A stretch of 40,622 nt of DNA from Candidatus Zipacnadia bacterium (lineage in GTDB: Bacteria > Armatimonadota > Zipacnadia > Zipacnadales > UBA5352): positions 410 to 41,031 of the forward strand of contig JALGVA010000029.1 of assembly GCA_029820295.1 (NCBI GenBank). The letters are read 5' to 3'. The number at the start of each line of letters is the position of its first letter. Within the stretch, counting starts at the first letter, position 1. The position numbers were made by a program, and so were the translations under genes. A model generated the notes under the pieces. That model was not told the origin of the DNA. It made no database searches and saw only the letters and a list, made by a program, of their open reading frames with translations. Positions 23,777-34,800 of this stretch are shown in pieces.

Positions 23777-24265
23777 TCACAGCGTCAGGTAGTACTCCAC
23801 GTGCGGACGCACCTGCTCGAAGCCGACCTTCTCGTAGGCACGCCGGGCCGCCGCGTGCGAGGGATCGAGTCCGGTGCCGACCTTGGCGTAGACCATCCCC
23901 GCCTCGCGGAAGCGTCGCAGCACCTCGCGGTACTGTGCGGTGCCGATGCCACGGCCCTGCATCGCCGGGTCGATCGCGTTGTTGGTGATCACGCCGACGC
24001 CGTTGTCCCCGAACGCGTAGGTGCAGAAGCCCACTACCGCCCCGTCCAGCTCGACCACGAACGCCTCGTCGGGGCGTTCGCGGAAGTGCCGCTCGACGCT
24101 GTCGGCCTTGCGCTCGAGCGGGTCGCCGGGGTGCTCGCGCCGCCACAGGTCCTCGCCCATCGCCTCGCGAAAGTACGCATAGATCGGCGCCCACGCTGCC
24201 TGCGCGATGCGGCGGATGTCGGCGATGTCCTCGTCGCGCGCGGGGCGGAAGGTCGGGTCACTCAT
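23777..24265 (-). CDS. GNAT N-acetyltransferase
   Basis: A 162-residue GNAT-fold protein that transfers an acyl group from acetyl-CoA to an amine. Motif A is clear: AIDPAMQGRGIGTAQYREVL with the Q-G-R-G-I-G-T pyrophosphate loop, preceded by VELDGAVVGFCTYAF and followed by GLDPSHAAARRAYEKVGFE (motif B). No signal peptide. The ATG lies eight bases inside the end of the preceding gene, so it is co-translated with it. The substrate is unknown. Confidence 0.92.
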   Translation of the reverse strand: MSDPTFRPARDEDIADIRRIAQAAWAPIYAYFREAMGEDLWRREHPGDPLERKADSVERHFRERPDEAFVVELDGAVVGFCTYAFGDNGVGVITNNAIDPAMQGRGIGTAQYREVLRRFREAGMVYAKVGTGLDPSHAAARRAYEKVGFEQVRPHVEYYLTL

Positions 24266-27200
24266 CGTTGTGCTTGGCCTCCATCGTGGTTCGGGTGCGC
24301 ACCCACACCAGCGCGGGCATCCCCGCCTGCGGACGCAGGCGCAGGACGGCGCCCACCTGCGGCACCTCCCGGGGCGCGAACGCGTTGGTCGCCGTCAGCC
24401 AGTCGCCCAGGTCCAGGCGGTCGCGGTCCAGCGTCAACTCGATGATGCGCTCATCGCGCGGGTTGGCGACCGCTACCAGGGCCTCGCCCCGCCGCGTGAA
24501 CGCGGACACCGGCACGTCCGGCGCATCCGAGCCCACCGGGCTGCGCGTCGCCCAGTAGGCCCACCAGCTCGCGGTCTCCGGCGCGAAGTCGTCGCGCGTG
24601 GACCACACGCTCTGCGCGAAGTCGATCGCCAACTCACCGTCGTCGGGGCACGGGGGCAGGTCGTGCAGCAGCGCCAGCGATAACGCGCCGAAGAGCGGCT
24701 GGGGCGCTCCGCCGCGCAGCACGACCTCGCTGGGCACGCCCAGCGCCGCCCCGGAGCCGGCGGCGAAGGCATCGGCAGAGAGCGGCTCGCCGGCGGCGTC
24801 CGTGGCCTGGCACAGCACGGCGTCGGCGATGGACACGATCGGCGCGATGGCCCCCGCCTCGTCGCCCACGGTCAGCAGGCCATCGGGGACGCGCGCGCGT
24901 ATCACGCTGCGCACGCGCCGCACCAGCTCGCGCGCGGTGGTGATGTCCCAGGTCGGGTGGCGGCCGGCGGCGTCCTCCCAGCCGCAGCCGTGCATTGCCG
25001 ACGCGCAGGCGGACACCGCGCCCATCCCGCGCAGGTACACGCCGTCCACGGCGTAGTCGTCGATGGCGCGTGCGACTGAGGCCACAAGGTAATCGGCCCA
25101 TGCCGAGGCCGGGCAGCCCACGGTCGGCGCCTCCGTGTCATCCGCGCGCGCACCCACCTCGTCGGCGTACGCCGACCATGCGGGCTCGCCGGGGAGCGTC
25201 GCGTCGGCGACCAGCAACACCTTCATCCCCCAGCCGTGCGCCGCCTCGACCAGCGCGGCCAGCTCCTGTGCGGCGTCCGGTTCGAGGCCCTCCGCGCGCG
25301 GTGCGAAGCGCGGGATGTCCACGATCAGCGTACGCACGCCCGAGCCGATGCCGCTGCAGGCGTCCGCGTCGGTCGCGGAGACGATGGCGCAGCGGCGCCC
25401 GCGCCAGCCCTCGGGCAGCGGCCGCACGGGCGTCGCCTGCAGGCCGAAGCTGGTAGCGAAACCCATGCCCGGCAGCAGCGCGCGATCGACCATGCGCACC
25501 ACCAGCGTGGTGCGCTCCCCGCCGCGGAGGATGCTCAGCGCCCGGCCGGGCTCGTCGAGCGCCCAGCCCTCGTCGGAAGCGCAGACGAACTGAAGGCCGC
25601 GTTCGTGGTCGCCCAGCCAGACGTCCGGCGCGAAGGCGCGCTGCCACCCGGCGGCGGGCGCGGGGCCGCGTATCGGCTCGCCGTTGACGGCATCGGTCAC
25701 GCGCACCAGTGCGCCCGATGCGGTGGCAACCGGGATGGCGAGTTCGACGCCGTCGAGGCGCTGCTCGGCGAGCGGATCGACGCGCATGTCGAAGGTCACG
25801 AGCCCATCGAAATCGCACACCGCGCGCAGCCGCAGCTCCACGGACGAGCCGCTGGCGCTGATCACGGCCACGGCGTGGGTGTTCGTCGTCTCGACCCAGC
25901 GGACAGGCGCCGCCTCCCAGGCCTGCGGGGCGCCGTCGGCCGACACGCGCACGCGCACCGGACCGGCGAGGACGTTCAGCCCACCCGCCACCATGCGCTC
26001 GGGCAGCGGGCCGGCGCCGAAGTCACAAAGCCCGCCGAGGTACCGCACCGCGCTGCCCTCGACCACGACCGGCGTCCATGGGTCGGGCAGCCGTGCGTCG
26101 CGGCCCAGGGAGTTGCCGGCCCACGCGGGCGGCTCGGGGAGGGCGACGGTCAGCGACTCGCGCGCCAGCTCCTCCTCTCCCGCCATAGCGGCCACCGTCA
26201 GCGTGATCTCAGGCTCGGCGTGCTCGGACAGGTCCACGGTAGCTCTGGTCGCGCCCGCAGCCGGCGGGATGGTCAGCGCCTCCACGCCGGGCGCGGCGAC
26301 GACGAAGCGCTCGGGCGCCTGTGCCAGGCCCGGCGTCATGATGGTCAGGGCCACCTCGCGCCGGCCCAGCAGCCGCCGCACCGCGCGCACGACCAGCGGC
26401 GGCTCGCGGGTCAGGGCGATCTCGCGCTGCAGTACCAGCTCACCGGCGGCATCCACGCCCGCCAGGCGCAGGCGGAAGTCCCCCGGCCGCGGCGGGGTCA
26501 CGGTCAGGGGCTCGCTCGCCGTCGTCTCGGTCGAAGACACCTCAGCGTCACCGTCGAAGAGCGTGGCGCGCAGGCTCGCGCCCGCCGACAGCAGCGGCCG
26601 CACGGTCACAGTGTCGCCGGCCAGCTCCAGCGCGTCGATGGCGACCGGCGAGCGCGCGTCGGCGAAGCGCAGGAAACCGGGCGTCGCCTCGTCACTCGGC
26701 GGCGCCCATGACGACGCAGAGCCCGAGGTCGAGGAGTGCACCCGCAGATCGAGCCGCCAGGTGTCGCCGGCGGCGGGGACCGGGGCCTGCAGGCCGGCGA
26801 AGGGGATGTGCATCTCGACGCGCCACTGATCGCCGGCGACCAGCGGCAGCGCGCGCCACGCGCAGTCCCACTCGAGGTCACCGTCGCGCGCTTCGAGCGT
26901 GTCGCCGCTCGCGCTCACTACGAAGCGATGCACCGGCGCCTCGGCCGCGGCGGCCAGCACCACCTCGACCGTGTCGTCGCCCGACAGGTCGCCATCGTGA
27001 CCGCGCCGGGTGCGCTCCGGTGCGCCCTGCACCCACCACGAGAGAGCGATGCCGGTCGCGTCATGGCCGATGAGGCAGCGCGCGCCCCGGCCGGCGGGCC
27101 GCCCGTCCGCGTCGAGGAAGACGCCGACGGCCGTGGCCGAGGCCCACTCCTCGCCGCCGCTGCGGCCGTCCACGGTGACGCTCACCGGCCCGGCGGTCAG

Positions 27201-27302
27201 CAGCGGCGGGGTCAACTCGCCGCCGAGGGCCGGGGCTGCGCAGGTGGCGAGGGCCAGGATCGGCAGGAGGGCTGCACGTGACCGCCACGGACCCGTGTGC
27301 AT
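24258..27302 (-). CDS. Secreted GH123/DUF6067-like protein with N-terminal CBM9-like domain
   Basis: The ATG at 27302 (AAGGAG nine bases upstream) starts a 1014-residue protein with signal peptide MHTGPWRSRAALLPILALAT. Next is a CBM9/DOMON-like module at about 35-220 (DGRSGGEEWASATAVGVF, GDDTVEVVLA, WRVEMHIPFAGL). Two Ig-like stretches with TxEPPLVVRA-type strands follow, then a galactose-mutarotase-like sandwich (about 410-640). A TIM-barrel-like domain (about 650-920) has AHGWGMKVLLVAD, a DGVYLRG strand and ARELVRRVRSVIRARVPDG. The C-terminal beta domain ends in MPALVWVRTR. This order is typical of GH123/DUF6067-type glycosidase-like proteins. The catalytic pair is not certain. It overlaps the GNAT gene by eight bases. 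Confidence 0.78.
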   Translation of the reverse strand: MHTGPWRSRAALLPILALATCAAPALGGELTPPLLTAGPVSVTVDGRSGGEEWASATAVGVFLDADGRPAGRGARCLIGHDATGIALSWWVQGAPERTRRGHDGDLSGDDTVEVVLAAAAEAPVHRFVVSASGDTLEARDGDLEWDCAWRALPLVAGDQWRVEMHIPFAGLQAPVPAAGDTWRLDLRVHSSTSGSASSWAPPSDEATPGFLRFADARSPVAIDALELAGDTVTVRPLLSAGASLRATLFDGDAEVSSTETTASEPLTVTPPRPGDFRLRLAGVDAAGELVLQREIALTREPPLVVRAVRRLLGRREVALTIMTPGLAQAPERFVVAAPGVEALTIPPAAGATRATVDLSEHAEPEITLTVAAMAGEEELARESLTVALPEPPAWAGNSLGRDARLPDPWTPVVVEGSAVRYLGGLCDFGAGPLPERMVAGGLNVLAGPVRVRVSADGAPQAWEAAPVRWVETTNTHAVAVISASGSSVELRLRAVCDFDGLVTFDMRVDPLAEQRLDGVELAIPVATASGALVRVTDAVNGEPIRGPAPAAGWQRAFAPDVWLGDHERGLQFVCASDEGWALDEPGRALSILRGGERTTLVVRMVDRALLPGMGFATSFGLQATPVRPLPEGWRGRRCAIVSATDADACSGIGSGVRTLIVDIPRFAPRAEGLEPDAAQELAALVEAAHGWGMKVLLVADATLPGEPAWSAYADEVGARADDTEAPTVGCPASAWADYLVASVARAIDDYAVDGVYLRGMGAVSACASAMHGCGWEDAAGRHPTWDITTARELVRRVRSVIRARVPDGLLTVGDEAGAIAPIVSIADAVLCQATDAAGEPLSADAFAAGSGAALGVPSEVVLRGGAPQPLFGALSLALLHDLPPCPDDGELAIDFAQSVWSTRDDFAPETASWWAYWATRSPVGSDAPDVPVSAFTRRGEALVAVANPRDERIIELTLDRDRLDLGDWLTATNAFAPREVPQVGAVLRLRPQAGMPALVWVRTRTTMEAKHNDE

Positions 27303-27339
27303 GGTGCGCTTCTCCTTCGCTAACAATGCCACGAAGCAA

Positions 27340-27374
27340 GACGGGGGAACCGGGGCGGGTCCGGTTCCCCCGTC
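27340..27374 (-). terminator. Strong 14-bp-stem hairpin terminator
   Basis: GACGGGGGAACCGG (27340-27353) is perfectly complementary to CCGGTTCCCCCGTC (27361-27374) around a seven-base loop. In the minus direction it follows the lipoprotein stop by about 45 bases and is followed by TTGCTTCG. It closes the subtilase-lipoprotein unit and sits 38 bases before the next minus-strand start. Confidence 0.82.
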
Positions 27375-27419
27375 ATCTCAGCGATGGTCGGGTGTCATAG
27401 CGCCGCGGCTGGGTCCGGC

Positions 27420-28475
27420 TCAGATCGGCGGCTGCTCCGGCGGAGCGTCGATGCCCTGCACCGTGAAGTCGATGAAGGGCGACTGCGAGGTCATGCCGGA
27501 GGTGTCGCGCACGGTCAGCCGCGCGCTGTAATTCTCCTCGGCCTGCACGCCGTCGGGCGACGGCTGGTTGTCGTTGGCGGGCACCCGGTAGGTGACGCCG
27601 AAGCTGGCGTCGAGCCAGCAGTTGCTCAGACCCGTGCAGGGCACCGCGGTCTGCGGGTTGGTGACCTGCATCGCCAGCGGGATGATGTTGTCGCCGGGCG
27701 CGAAGATCTCGACCGTGACGTCGTTGACGAAGACACCGTCGCCGTCGGCGATCGCCGCCGAGATGAAGACGTCGCCGCCGGTGGCCGGCAGGCTCCGCGG
27801 GGTAAGGTGGAAGCTGGTGATCTGCGGCGGCCGCGGCGCCACGACCACGACGGTGCCCGCGCGCATGGCGTCGCCGGCGAAGGCCTGTACCTGGCCGGAG
27901 CCCACCGTACTGGCGGTGAAGACTCCCTGCGGGGTGATCGTGCCGACACCACCGCTCACGACCCAGGTGGGCACCAGGTTGCTCAGCGCCTGCTGGGTCG
28001 GGCCCACGAGCTGGGTGTGGTAGGTGACGCGCCCGTTCAGATCGATGGTCACATTGGTCGGGTCCAGCAGTATCTGCGTCGGCGTAGCGGTGCCGATCGG
28101 CAGCACTGCGAAGTTCACGTGCGTGGTCTGATTGGCCGCGAGCGGCACGTCCGCCGTCGCGCTGCCGTACTCGGCGGACTGCGGCGTCTGCACGTTCACG
28201 GTCCACGTCCCGGCGGGGAGGTTGGCGATGGTGAAGGTGCCGTTCGCCGCGCTCGTGCCCTGCCGGCCCGTACCCTCGATGGTGATGAGGGCGTTACCGA
28301 GCTTGGTCTGGACGTCGTCGGCAGCCACGACGGTGCCGCTGAGTGTCGCAGTGCCCGTCATGGGCGACGGCGTACCATCGCCGCCTCCGCCATCACCGCC
28401 TTCGCAGCCCAGGCCGATCATGGCGATGACGACGATCAGGCCGGTCAGCCAGCCCAGCGCCCATCTGCTGTGCAT
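27420..28475 (-). CDS. Putative lipoprotein with carboxypeptidase-regulatory-like and Ig-like domains
   Basis: A 351-residue protein. The N terminus MHSRWALGWLTGLIVVIAMIGLGC ends in a candidate lipid-anchored C24, followed by an EGGDGGGGDG spacer, though the lipobox is not ideal. Then a carboxypeptidase-regulatory-like (CarboxypepD_reg) domain at about 42-120 (LSGTVVAAD, ANGTFTIANLPAGTW), a Big2-type Ig-like domain at about 130-215 (VSGGVGTITPQGVFTA), and a C-terminal beta domain. No enzyme motif is seen. Its start lies 50 bases beyond the second subtilase stop, and it is last before the 14-bp terminator, so it belongs to the same transcript. It is probably a surface structural or binding protein. 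Confidence 0.8.
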   Translation of the reverse strand: MHSRWALGWLTGLIVVIAMIGLGCEGGDGGGGDGTPSPMTGTATLSGTVVAADDVQTKLGNALITIEGTGRQGTSAANGTFTIANLPAGTWTVNVQTPQSAEYGSATADVPLAANQTTHVNFAVLPIGTATPTQILLDPTNVTIDLNGRVTYHTQLVGPTQQALSNLVPTWVVSGGVGTITPQGVFTASTVGSGQVQAFAGDAMRAGTVVVVAPRPPQITSFHLTPRSLPATGGDVFISAAIADGDGVFVNDVTVEIFAPGDNIIPLAMQVTNPQTAVPCTGLSNCWLDASFGVTYRVPANDNQPSPDGVQAEENYSARLTVRDTSGMTSQSPFIDFTVQGIDAPPEQPPI

Positions 28476-28525
28476 AGTCTGCTTCGCCCCCTCTGCGGGG
28501 AATTGTGGGTGGTGTTGTCAGGGCG

Positions 28526-31500
28526 TCAGCGCCGCACTGCCAGCGTGCGCACCGCCTGCGAACGCGTCCCATCGTCCCCCAGGGCCTCGACCTGCATAAG
28601 GTAGACGCCGCTGGGCGCCATCGCACCGCTATCGGAACGGCCGTTCCAGACGACTTGCGCGCTGCCGGCCGGACGCTGCCGATCGCTCTCGAGCACACGC
28701 ACGGTTCGACCCGCGATGTTGAGCACCTTCACCGTGCAGCGGGCCGCGGCGGACAGCGTAAAGCTGACCTCGGCGCCGCCTGCACGAGTAGGCTGTGCCG
28801 TCAGGCTAGTAAGTGTAAGCGCTCCGCCTGTCCGAGTCAACCTCAGATCGAGAGGGCGCAGGCTCTCGCCGGCGCGCAGCGTTGTCCGGTACCGCCCGGT
28901 GCGCAGGCTCACCTGCTCCCCGCTTGCCGGGTCGGAGAGCGTCACGGCGTAGCCGCTCGGGATCGCGTCCGGGTTGGCGCACCATACTTCGACCTGCTCG
29001 CCCGGCACTCCTTCAACCTGCATCTGCCAGCGCGCGCCCACCGAGCCCGCGGGCGTGAACCGCGCCGCCAGCCGGTCGCCGCCCCCCTCGGCGCGGAAGG
29101 ACAGGTCCACACCGTCCCCGGCCGGCGGCGGGCTGGCCAGCGGCGCCATCTGCGCCAACCGGTCGGACACGCCAAAGAAGTTGTCGCTGTCCTGGCCGCC
29201 GGCGCCACGCGCACACAGGCGCGCCACCCAGCCGTCCGGCTCACCGGCCGCCGCCGGGCCGACCACCCTATCCGGCGCGGCCAGCGTCCCCGGCCGCGGA
29301 AGAGTGAGCGTGCAGGCCTTCTCCAGCTTCACCCAGAATCCCTCCCACGGCTCGATGGAAGTCCCGCCGATGCCGAGGAAGGGGGCGATCAGGTTATAGT
29401 CGTTGTTCGCGCGGTCGTAGGTCCACATGGTCTGGCGCATGATGTTGGCCGCGTCGGCGCTGGCCAGGTCCATGGTCGTGCCCAGGTAGCGCACGGTGGC
29501 CTGCGACATGTCCATTGCGCTGAAGTAGGGGTTGGCGAGCTGGTGCCAGCCCTGCGCGAGGTTCAGACTCAGGCTCCCCGAGGGCGCGGGGTTGCCCGCG
29601 GGAGTGAAGCTCAGCGGGGCGGCGAGCTTGAGCCAGTAGCCGTGTCCGAGCACGAGCGGCAGGCTGCCCGGCCCGGAGTAGAGCCGGTAGTCCTCGTCGG
29701 CGCGCGACCAGCGAGCCAGCTTGAGCCGCGCCGGCGGGATCTGCAGGAAGCCCGCCGGGTCGCCGTCGGCGGGCTCCAGCGGCGCGCCGAAGAAGTGCAG
29801 CCCGGCCGGGAAGGTGGTGGGGCCGTTGGCGAACGATTGCACGGGGCCGACGGAGGTGACGCTGGTCTCCTGGTTACCGAAGTGGTCCACGGCGGTCACG
29901 GCGTAGAAGTAGTCCTGGCCGTCGGAGGTGGTGGTGTCCAGGTACTCCGTGGTGCCGGGGCCGGTGACCTCTGCTATCGGCCGCCGCGTCGCCACACTGC
30001 TGAACGCTGCGGTGGAGCGGTAGATGTTGAAGTGGTCGAAGTCAATCGGTGGCGAGTACGGGTCCCAGCCCACGCGGATGGCCCCGCCGCTGTCGGCCGG
30101 GCGGTCCTCCGCGTAGACGCCCTGCACGCGCGGTGGCGGGCCGTCATTGGCCGACTGCACGGGGCCAACGGTGACCGAGTCCGAGTACAGCGTCCCGTCG
30201 GTGGCGCGCACCTTGTAGAAGTAGTCCACGCCATCGGTGACGCCGGTGTCCAGGAACTGCGTCTCACCTGCGGCCACGCCGCCGACCTTGGAGAAGTTCC
30301 CCGAGGCGCCCTGGCGGCGCAGGATCAGGTAGCCGGTGACGCTGTTCGAGCCGGCGCCGTCGTCAAGCGAGAGCTGCCAGATGACGGTGATGGAGCCGCC
30401 GGAATCGCCGGCGGTGTCATAGGCGGCGGGGTCGCGGGGCGGGCGCGGCGCCAGCGGCTCACCCAGGGCCCGGGCGGCGTTGATGCGCCCCGCGCCGAGC
30501 TGGCCGGCGAATCCGGGGTTGAGCGCGTCGATGTCGTCGCACGAGGCCTTGATGGTGGCCCCCAGCGCCGCGGGAGTCATCGACGGGTCGTTGGCGAGCA
30601 GCAGCGCGGCCAGGCCGGAGACCAGCGGCGCGCTGAACGAGGTGCCCGAGTTGGTGGTGAAGTAGCTCGAGAAATCGGCGAAGCTCGGGTCGTAGTACCC
30701 GGTGCCGTACAGGCCATCGCCGGGCGCGCAGGCGTCCACGAAGGTGCGGGCGGTGCTGCCGTCGTAGTTGCTGAACGAGGCGCGCAGGTCGTTGCGGTCG
30801 GTGGAGGCCACGCCGAAAACGTGGTTGCCGATGCCGTCGTTGCAGGCGGGTGACTCCCAGGTGCTGGAGCTGTCGGTGAGCTGGCGACCGCCGTTGCCCG
30901 CGGCCGCGACTGCGAAGATGCCGCGGTTGTAGGCGTCGGCCATCACAGGGGTGAACGAGGCCGAGTAGGTGCCGCCGACGCTGAGGTTGATGATGTCGGC
31001 GCCCATGGCGATGGCGTACTCGATGCCCTCGATCACCTGGGAGACGGCCGCGCCGCCGTCATCGGGGAAGACCTGCACGGGCATGATGGTGGTGCGCCAG
31101 GTGACGCCGGCGGTGCCGAAGTTGTTGTTGCCGACGGCGCAGGCCAGGCCGGCCACGAGCGTGCCGTGGTTCACCTGGTCGTCGGGGCCACCGTAGGCGT
31201 CATCGTCCACGCCGTTGGGCTCGGGGTTGGGGTTGGGCGTGTCGTTCTCGAAGTCCCACCCGTTAACGTCGTCAATGAAGCCGTTGTGGTCGTCGTCCAC
31301 GCCATTGCCCGCGACCTCACCGGGATTGCGCCAGATGCGACCGGCGAGGTCCGGATGGTCGAGGTCCACGCCGGTGTCCACGATGGCGATGACCACGCCG
31401 GACGCGCCGGTGGTCACATCCCAGGCCTGCGGCGCGCGGATCAGCGGCAGGTGGTACTGCTTGGCATACTCGGAATCGTTGGGCACCAGCGCCGGGTAGA

Positions 31501-31861
31501 TGATGCGGTCGGGCTCCACGAACTCGACTGCGGGGTCCATGAGGGCGCGCGATGCCGCCGTCTGCATGCTGGTGCCGGGAGGCAGGTCCACGACCAGCAC
31601 CTGTCCGCCGGCGAAGCTGTTCGTGACCTGCCCGCCCATCAGCGAGCGCACCCAGTGGTAGGAGGCGGGACGCATGGTGGGCTTGACGCCGACCAGCAGG
31701 CGGTTGGGCACGACGGCCGCTGGGCGCATGGACTGCGCGAACGCTCCGGGGGCGGCCAGGCACACCAACAGGGCCGCCACAACGGACAGGCCGCGGCCGG
31801 ACACGAACCCGGCCGCGGCCTGAATCCCATGACGCACGATCTTCGAGACGATACCGGTCAC
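28526..31861 (-). CDS. S8 subtilisin-like peptidase with FnIII and FlgD-Ig-type C terminus
   Basis: About 1111 residues from the GTG at 31861. The start is uncertain: GTG 31837 is an alternative, and neither has a strong ribosome-binding site. A signal peptide ends near GAFAQS. After a prodomain (RLLVGVKPTM, VEFVEPDRIIYP) comes the S8 catalytic domain with D162 in VDTGVDLDHPDL, H232 in NHGTLVAG, oxyanion N323 in AAAGNGG and S408 in GTSFSAP. A Ca-binding-like DDDHNGFIDD insert lies after the Asp motif. Two FnIII domains (about 450-640), a beta module and a C-terminal FlgD-Ig-like domain (about 1025-1111, VLNIAGRTVRVLESDRQ) follow. This tail is typical of secretion/anchoring modules in this kind of organism. 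It begins 22 bases after the first subtilase. Confidence 0.88.
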   Translation of the reverse strand: MTGIVSKIVRHGIQAAAGFVSGRGLSVVAALLVCLAAPGAFAQSMRPAAVVPNRLLVGVKPTMRPASYHWVRSLMGGQVTNSFAGGQVLVVDLPPGTSMQTAASRALMDPAVEFVEPDRIIYPALVPNDSEYAKQYHLPLIRAPQAWDVTTGASGVVIAIVDTGVDLDHPDLAGRIWRNPGEVAGNGVDDDHNGFIDDVNGWDFENDTPNPNPEPNGVDDDAYGGPDDQVNHGTLVAGLACAVGNNNFGTAGVTWRTTIMPVQVFPDDGGAAVSQVIEGIEYAIAMGADIINLSVGGTYSASFTPVMADAYNRGIFAVAAAGNGGRQLTDSSSTWESPACNDGIGNHVFGVASTDRNDLRASFSNYDGSTARTFVDACAPGDGLYGTGYYDPSFADFSSYFTTNSGTSFSAPLVSGLAALLLANDPSMTPAALGATIKASCDDIDALNPGFAGQLGAGRINAARALGEPLAPRPPRDPAAYDTAGDSGGSITVIWQLSLDDGAGSNSVTGYLILRRQGASGNFSKVGGVAAGETQFLDTGVTDGVDYFYKVRATDGTLYSDSVTVGPVQSANDGPPPRVQGVYAEDRPADSGGAIRVGWDPYSPPIDFDHFNIYRSTAAFSSVATRRPIAEVTGPGTTEYLDTTTSDGQDYFYAVTAVDHFGNQETSVTSVGPVQSFANGPTTFPAGLHFFGAPLEPADGDPAGFLQIPPARLKLARWSRADEDYRLYSGPGSLPLVLGHGYWLKLAAPLSFTPAGNPAPSGSLSLNLAQGWHQLANPYFSAMDMSQATVRYLGTTMDLASADAANIMRQTMWTYDRANNDYNLIAPFLGIGGTSIEPWEGFWVKLEKACTLTLPRPGTLAAPDRVVGPAAAGEPDGWVARLCARGAGGQDSDNFFGVSDRLAQMAPLASPPPAGDGVDLSFRAEGGGDRLAARFTPAGSVGARWQMQVEGVPGEQVEVWCANPDAIPSGYAVTLSDPASGEQVSLRTGRYRTTLRAGESLRPLDLRLTRTGGALTLTSLTAQPTRAGGAEVSFTLSAAARCTVKVLNIAGRTVRVLESDRQRPAGSAQVVWNGRSDSGAMAPSGVYLMQVEALGDDGTRSQAVRTLAVRR

Positions 31862-31883
31862 CTTCCGCGGGGCGCCGGTCGGG

Positions 31884-34800
31884 TTAGCGCTCGAGCTGCA
31901 GGGCGCGCACGGCGCTGACCTGCTGACCGTCGGCGCCGCGCGCGACGATGCGCACCAGGTAGTTGCCGGCGGGCGCCGCCGTGCCCGCGGAGCTGCGGCC
32001 GTCCCAGACGAGCTGCTGCGGCCCGGCGAGCTGCTCGCGGCCCACGGCCAGCGATTGCACGACGCGGCCCGCGATGTTGAGCACATCGACCGTGACCGCG
32101 GCGTCGTCGGTGAGCGTGTAGACGACCTGCGCGGTGCCCACCCCGCCGATGGCGCCGGGCGCGACGATGGCCAGCGCGTCGCCGGCATCGCCGATGCGAA
32201 GGGTGAAGTTGCGCTCAACCGGCTCGTCGCCGACCTCATAGCTGTATCCCGTGCTCGTCCTCAGGTAGATGGTGCGGCCCGTGTCCTCGTCCACCAGCAC
32301 CGGGCGGCAGTCGGCGGGGAGCCGGCTCAGGTCGGGCCAGCTCAGCCGCACGGTCGCGCCGGGCGTGGCGCAGGCGACCCTGACCTTCCAGGTCGCCTCG
32401 GCGGCGGTCGTCACGAAGTCCGTGGCCAGCCGCGCGCCGGCGGCCGTGGGCCGGACGAAGTACAGGTCCAGGTCGGCGTCGGGCCGCGGCGGCGAGACGA
32501 TGCCGCTGACCTCGGCCGCGCGCGCGCTTACCCCCACGTAGTTATCCACGTCCGCCGCGCCGGCGGCCTCAGCAACCAGTTGCAGCGCCCAGCCGTCCAG
32601 CGGCTCCGGCTCCCGCTCGGCCGCCGCAGCCACCACCTGGCGCTTGAGCACCAGGGTCGCGGGCCGCCGCGCCATGAAGAAGACGCCGCGCCCCGGCTGG
32701 ATGAACTGCGTCGCGAACGGCAGGTTCGCGCCGGTGATCAGCCGGTAGCTGTTGGTGAAAGGATCGTAGGACCACGCGTAGTCGCGGGCGTAGCCCAACT
32801 GGTTCGACGTCTCCAGGCTCACCGGGGTTCCCTGGCCGATCCCGGTCACCTCGGTGGCCCCGAAGTCGAGCCGCACAGTGTAGGGGTTGCCCCACAGGCT
32901 CCAGCCCGCGGGCACCGGAAGCTCGAAGTCCTCGGCGGGCGCCGCCTCACCGCTGATGTTGACCAGGATGGGGCGGTCCGAGCGCAGCCACCAGGCGCGC
33001 CCCAGGGCCTGGGTGAAGAGCGCGTTGCCGGGCGCCTCGGACCACAGGACGTAGGCGCCGCCGTTGCTGGTCGCGTCCCAGGCGGCCAGGTCGATGGCGT
33101 CATCGGGGCCGATGCCCAGGATGTCGGCGATCTTGTTGCTGTCGGGCGCCGCCGGCACTGCGCCAACCGCGATGATCGACAGGCCGGGCGGGTAGTTGAA
33201 CGAGAAGTTCGGGTTGGACACCACCGGACCGGCCGGGATAACCTCGGTGTCCTCGTTGTCCTCATCGTCCACCGCGGTGACCGCGTACCAGTACTGAGTG
33301 CCGTCCTCGGTGGTGTCATCCACATAGTGCTGGCCCTCGGCGGGGTCCGTGGTGGCCAGTGGCTCCATGTCGGCGACGTCGGTGAAGCTCCCGGTGCCGC
33401 GGTAGACGCGGTACTCGGCGAGGTCATCGGGGAAGTCGTAGCCGTACCAGCTCAGCGAGATCGAGCCGCCCTGGTCGGCCTGGGTGTCGGCGGCCACCAG
33501 GTTGGTAATCTGCTCGGGTGGCAGGTCGTCGCGCGCCTCGGCGGGACCGGCCACGCTCGACGGCACCGAGTTGGCGGCGTCGAAGACGACGATCTGGTAC
33601 CAGTAGGGCGTATGATCGGACACCGGCGCGTCGATGTAGAAGCTGCTGCCGGGCGGAAGCTGGGCGATCTGGGTGAAGCCGCCCGGGGTGTGGGGCACGC
33701 CCGGGTTCTCCGGCGCCCGCAGCACGTTGTAGCCCAGCACGTCCTGGTCATCCTGCCTGGGCACCGACCAGGTCACGGTGATGCTGCCGCCCTCGTCGCC
33801 CAGCGTGTCGAAGGCCTGGACGTTGGTCGGCGGATCGGGCGGCACGTCGAGGCCCAGCGCCGCCGCGGTGTTGATGCGGCCCTCGCCGATGGTCCCCACG
33901 ATCAGCGGGTTCTCGGCGTCGATGTTGTCGCAGGTATCGCGGATCTGGTTGATGATGTCATCGGCCGAGTAGCCGGGGAAGTGGCCTTTGACCAGCGCCG
34001 CCAGGCCGGCGGCGATGGGACAGGCCATGGAGGTGCCGGTCATCAGACCGTACTCGGGGACCAGGTCCGCGAAGGCGGGGTTGGAGTAGTAGGTGCTGAA
34101 GGTGTCCACGCCCGGGGCGATGACGTCCACGAAGTTGTAGCTGGAGGCGTCGCGATTGCTGAAGTCACCGACGATGTCGGCCTCGTCGCTGGCGCCCACC
34201 CCGAGCACGAAGTTGTCCACGCCCAGGTTGGGGCCATCGTTGCACACCGGCGACAGCCACGTGCTCGGGTCGTCGGTAAAGGTCCAGTACTCATTGCCCG
34301 CCGCGGCCACGACCACGATGCCGGCCGCGTTGGCGTTGGCGAACACCGGGTCGTAGATGGGCGAGTAGCCGCCGCCGATGCTGAGGCTGATGACGTCGGC
34401 GCCGTTGTCGATGGCGTACTGGATGCCGCCGATCACGCTGGCGTCGGTGCCGCCGTCGAAGCCGAGGACGCGCAGCATCATGAGCTGACAGGCCCAGTCG
34501 TGCCCGGCGACGCCCAGGTCATTGTCGGTGGTGGCGCCCACCGCACCGGCGCAGTGGGTGCCGTGGCGCACGCTGTCGGGCAAGTAGGTGTCGCCCTGCT
34601 GCGGGCCGGCGTCGGGATCATTGTCGTCGTCGACGAAGTCCCAGCCGTAGATGTCGTCCACGAAGCCGTTGCCGTCATCGTCGGTGTCGGCCGTCCCGGC
34701 CAGCTCGGCCTGGTTGACCCAGTACTTGTCCACCAGGTCAGGGTGGTCGGGGTCGTAGCCGGTGTCGCACACGGCCACGACGGTCGTGCCCGCGCCGGTC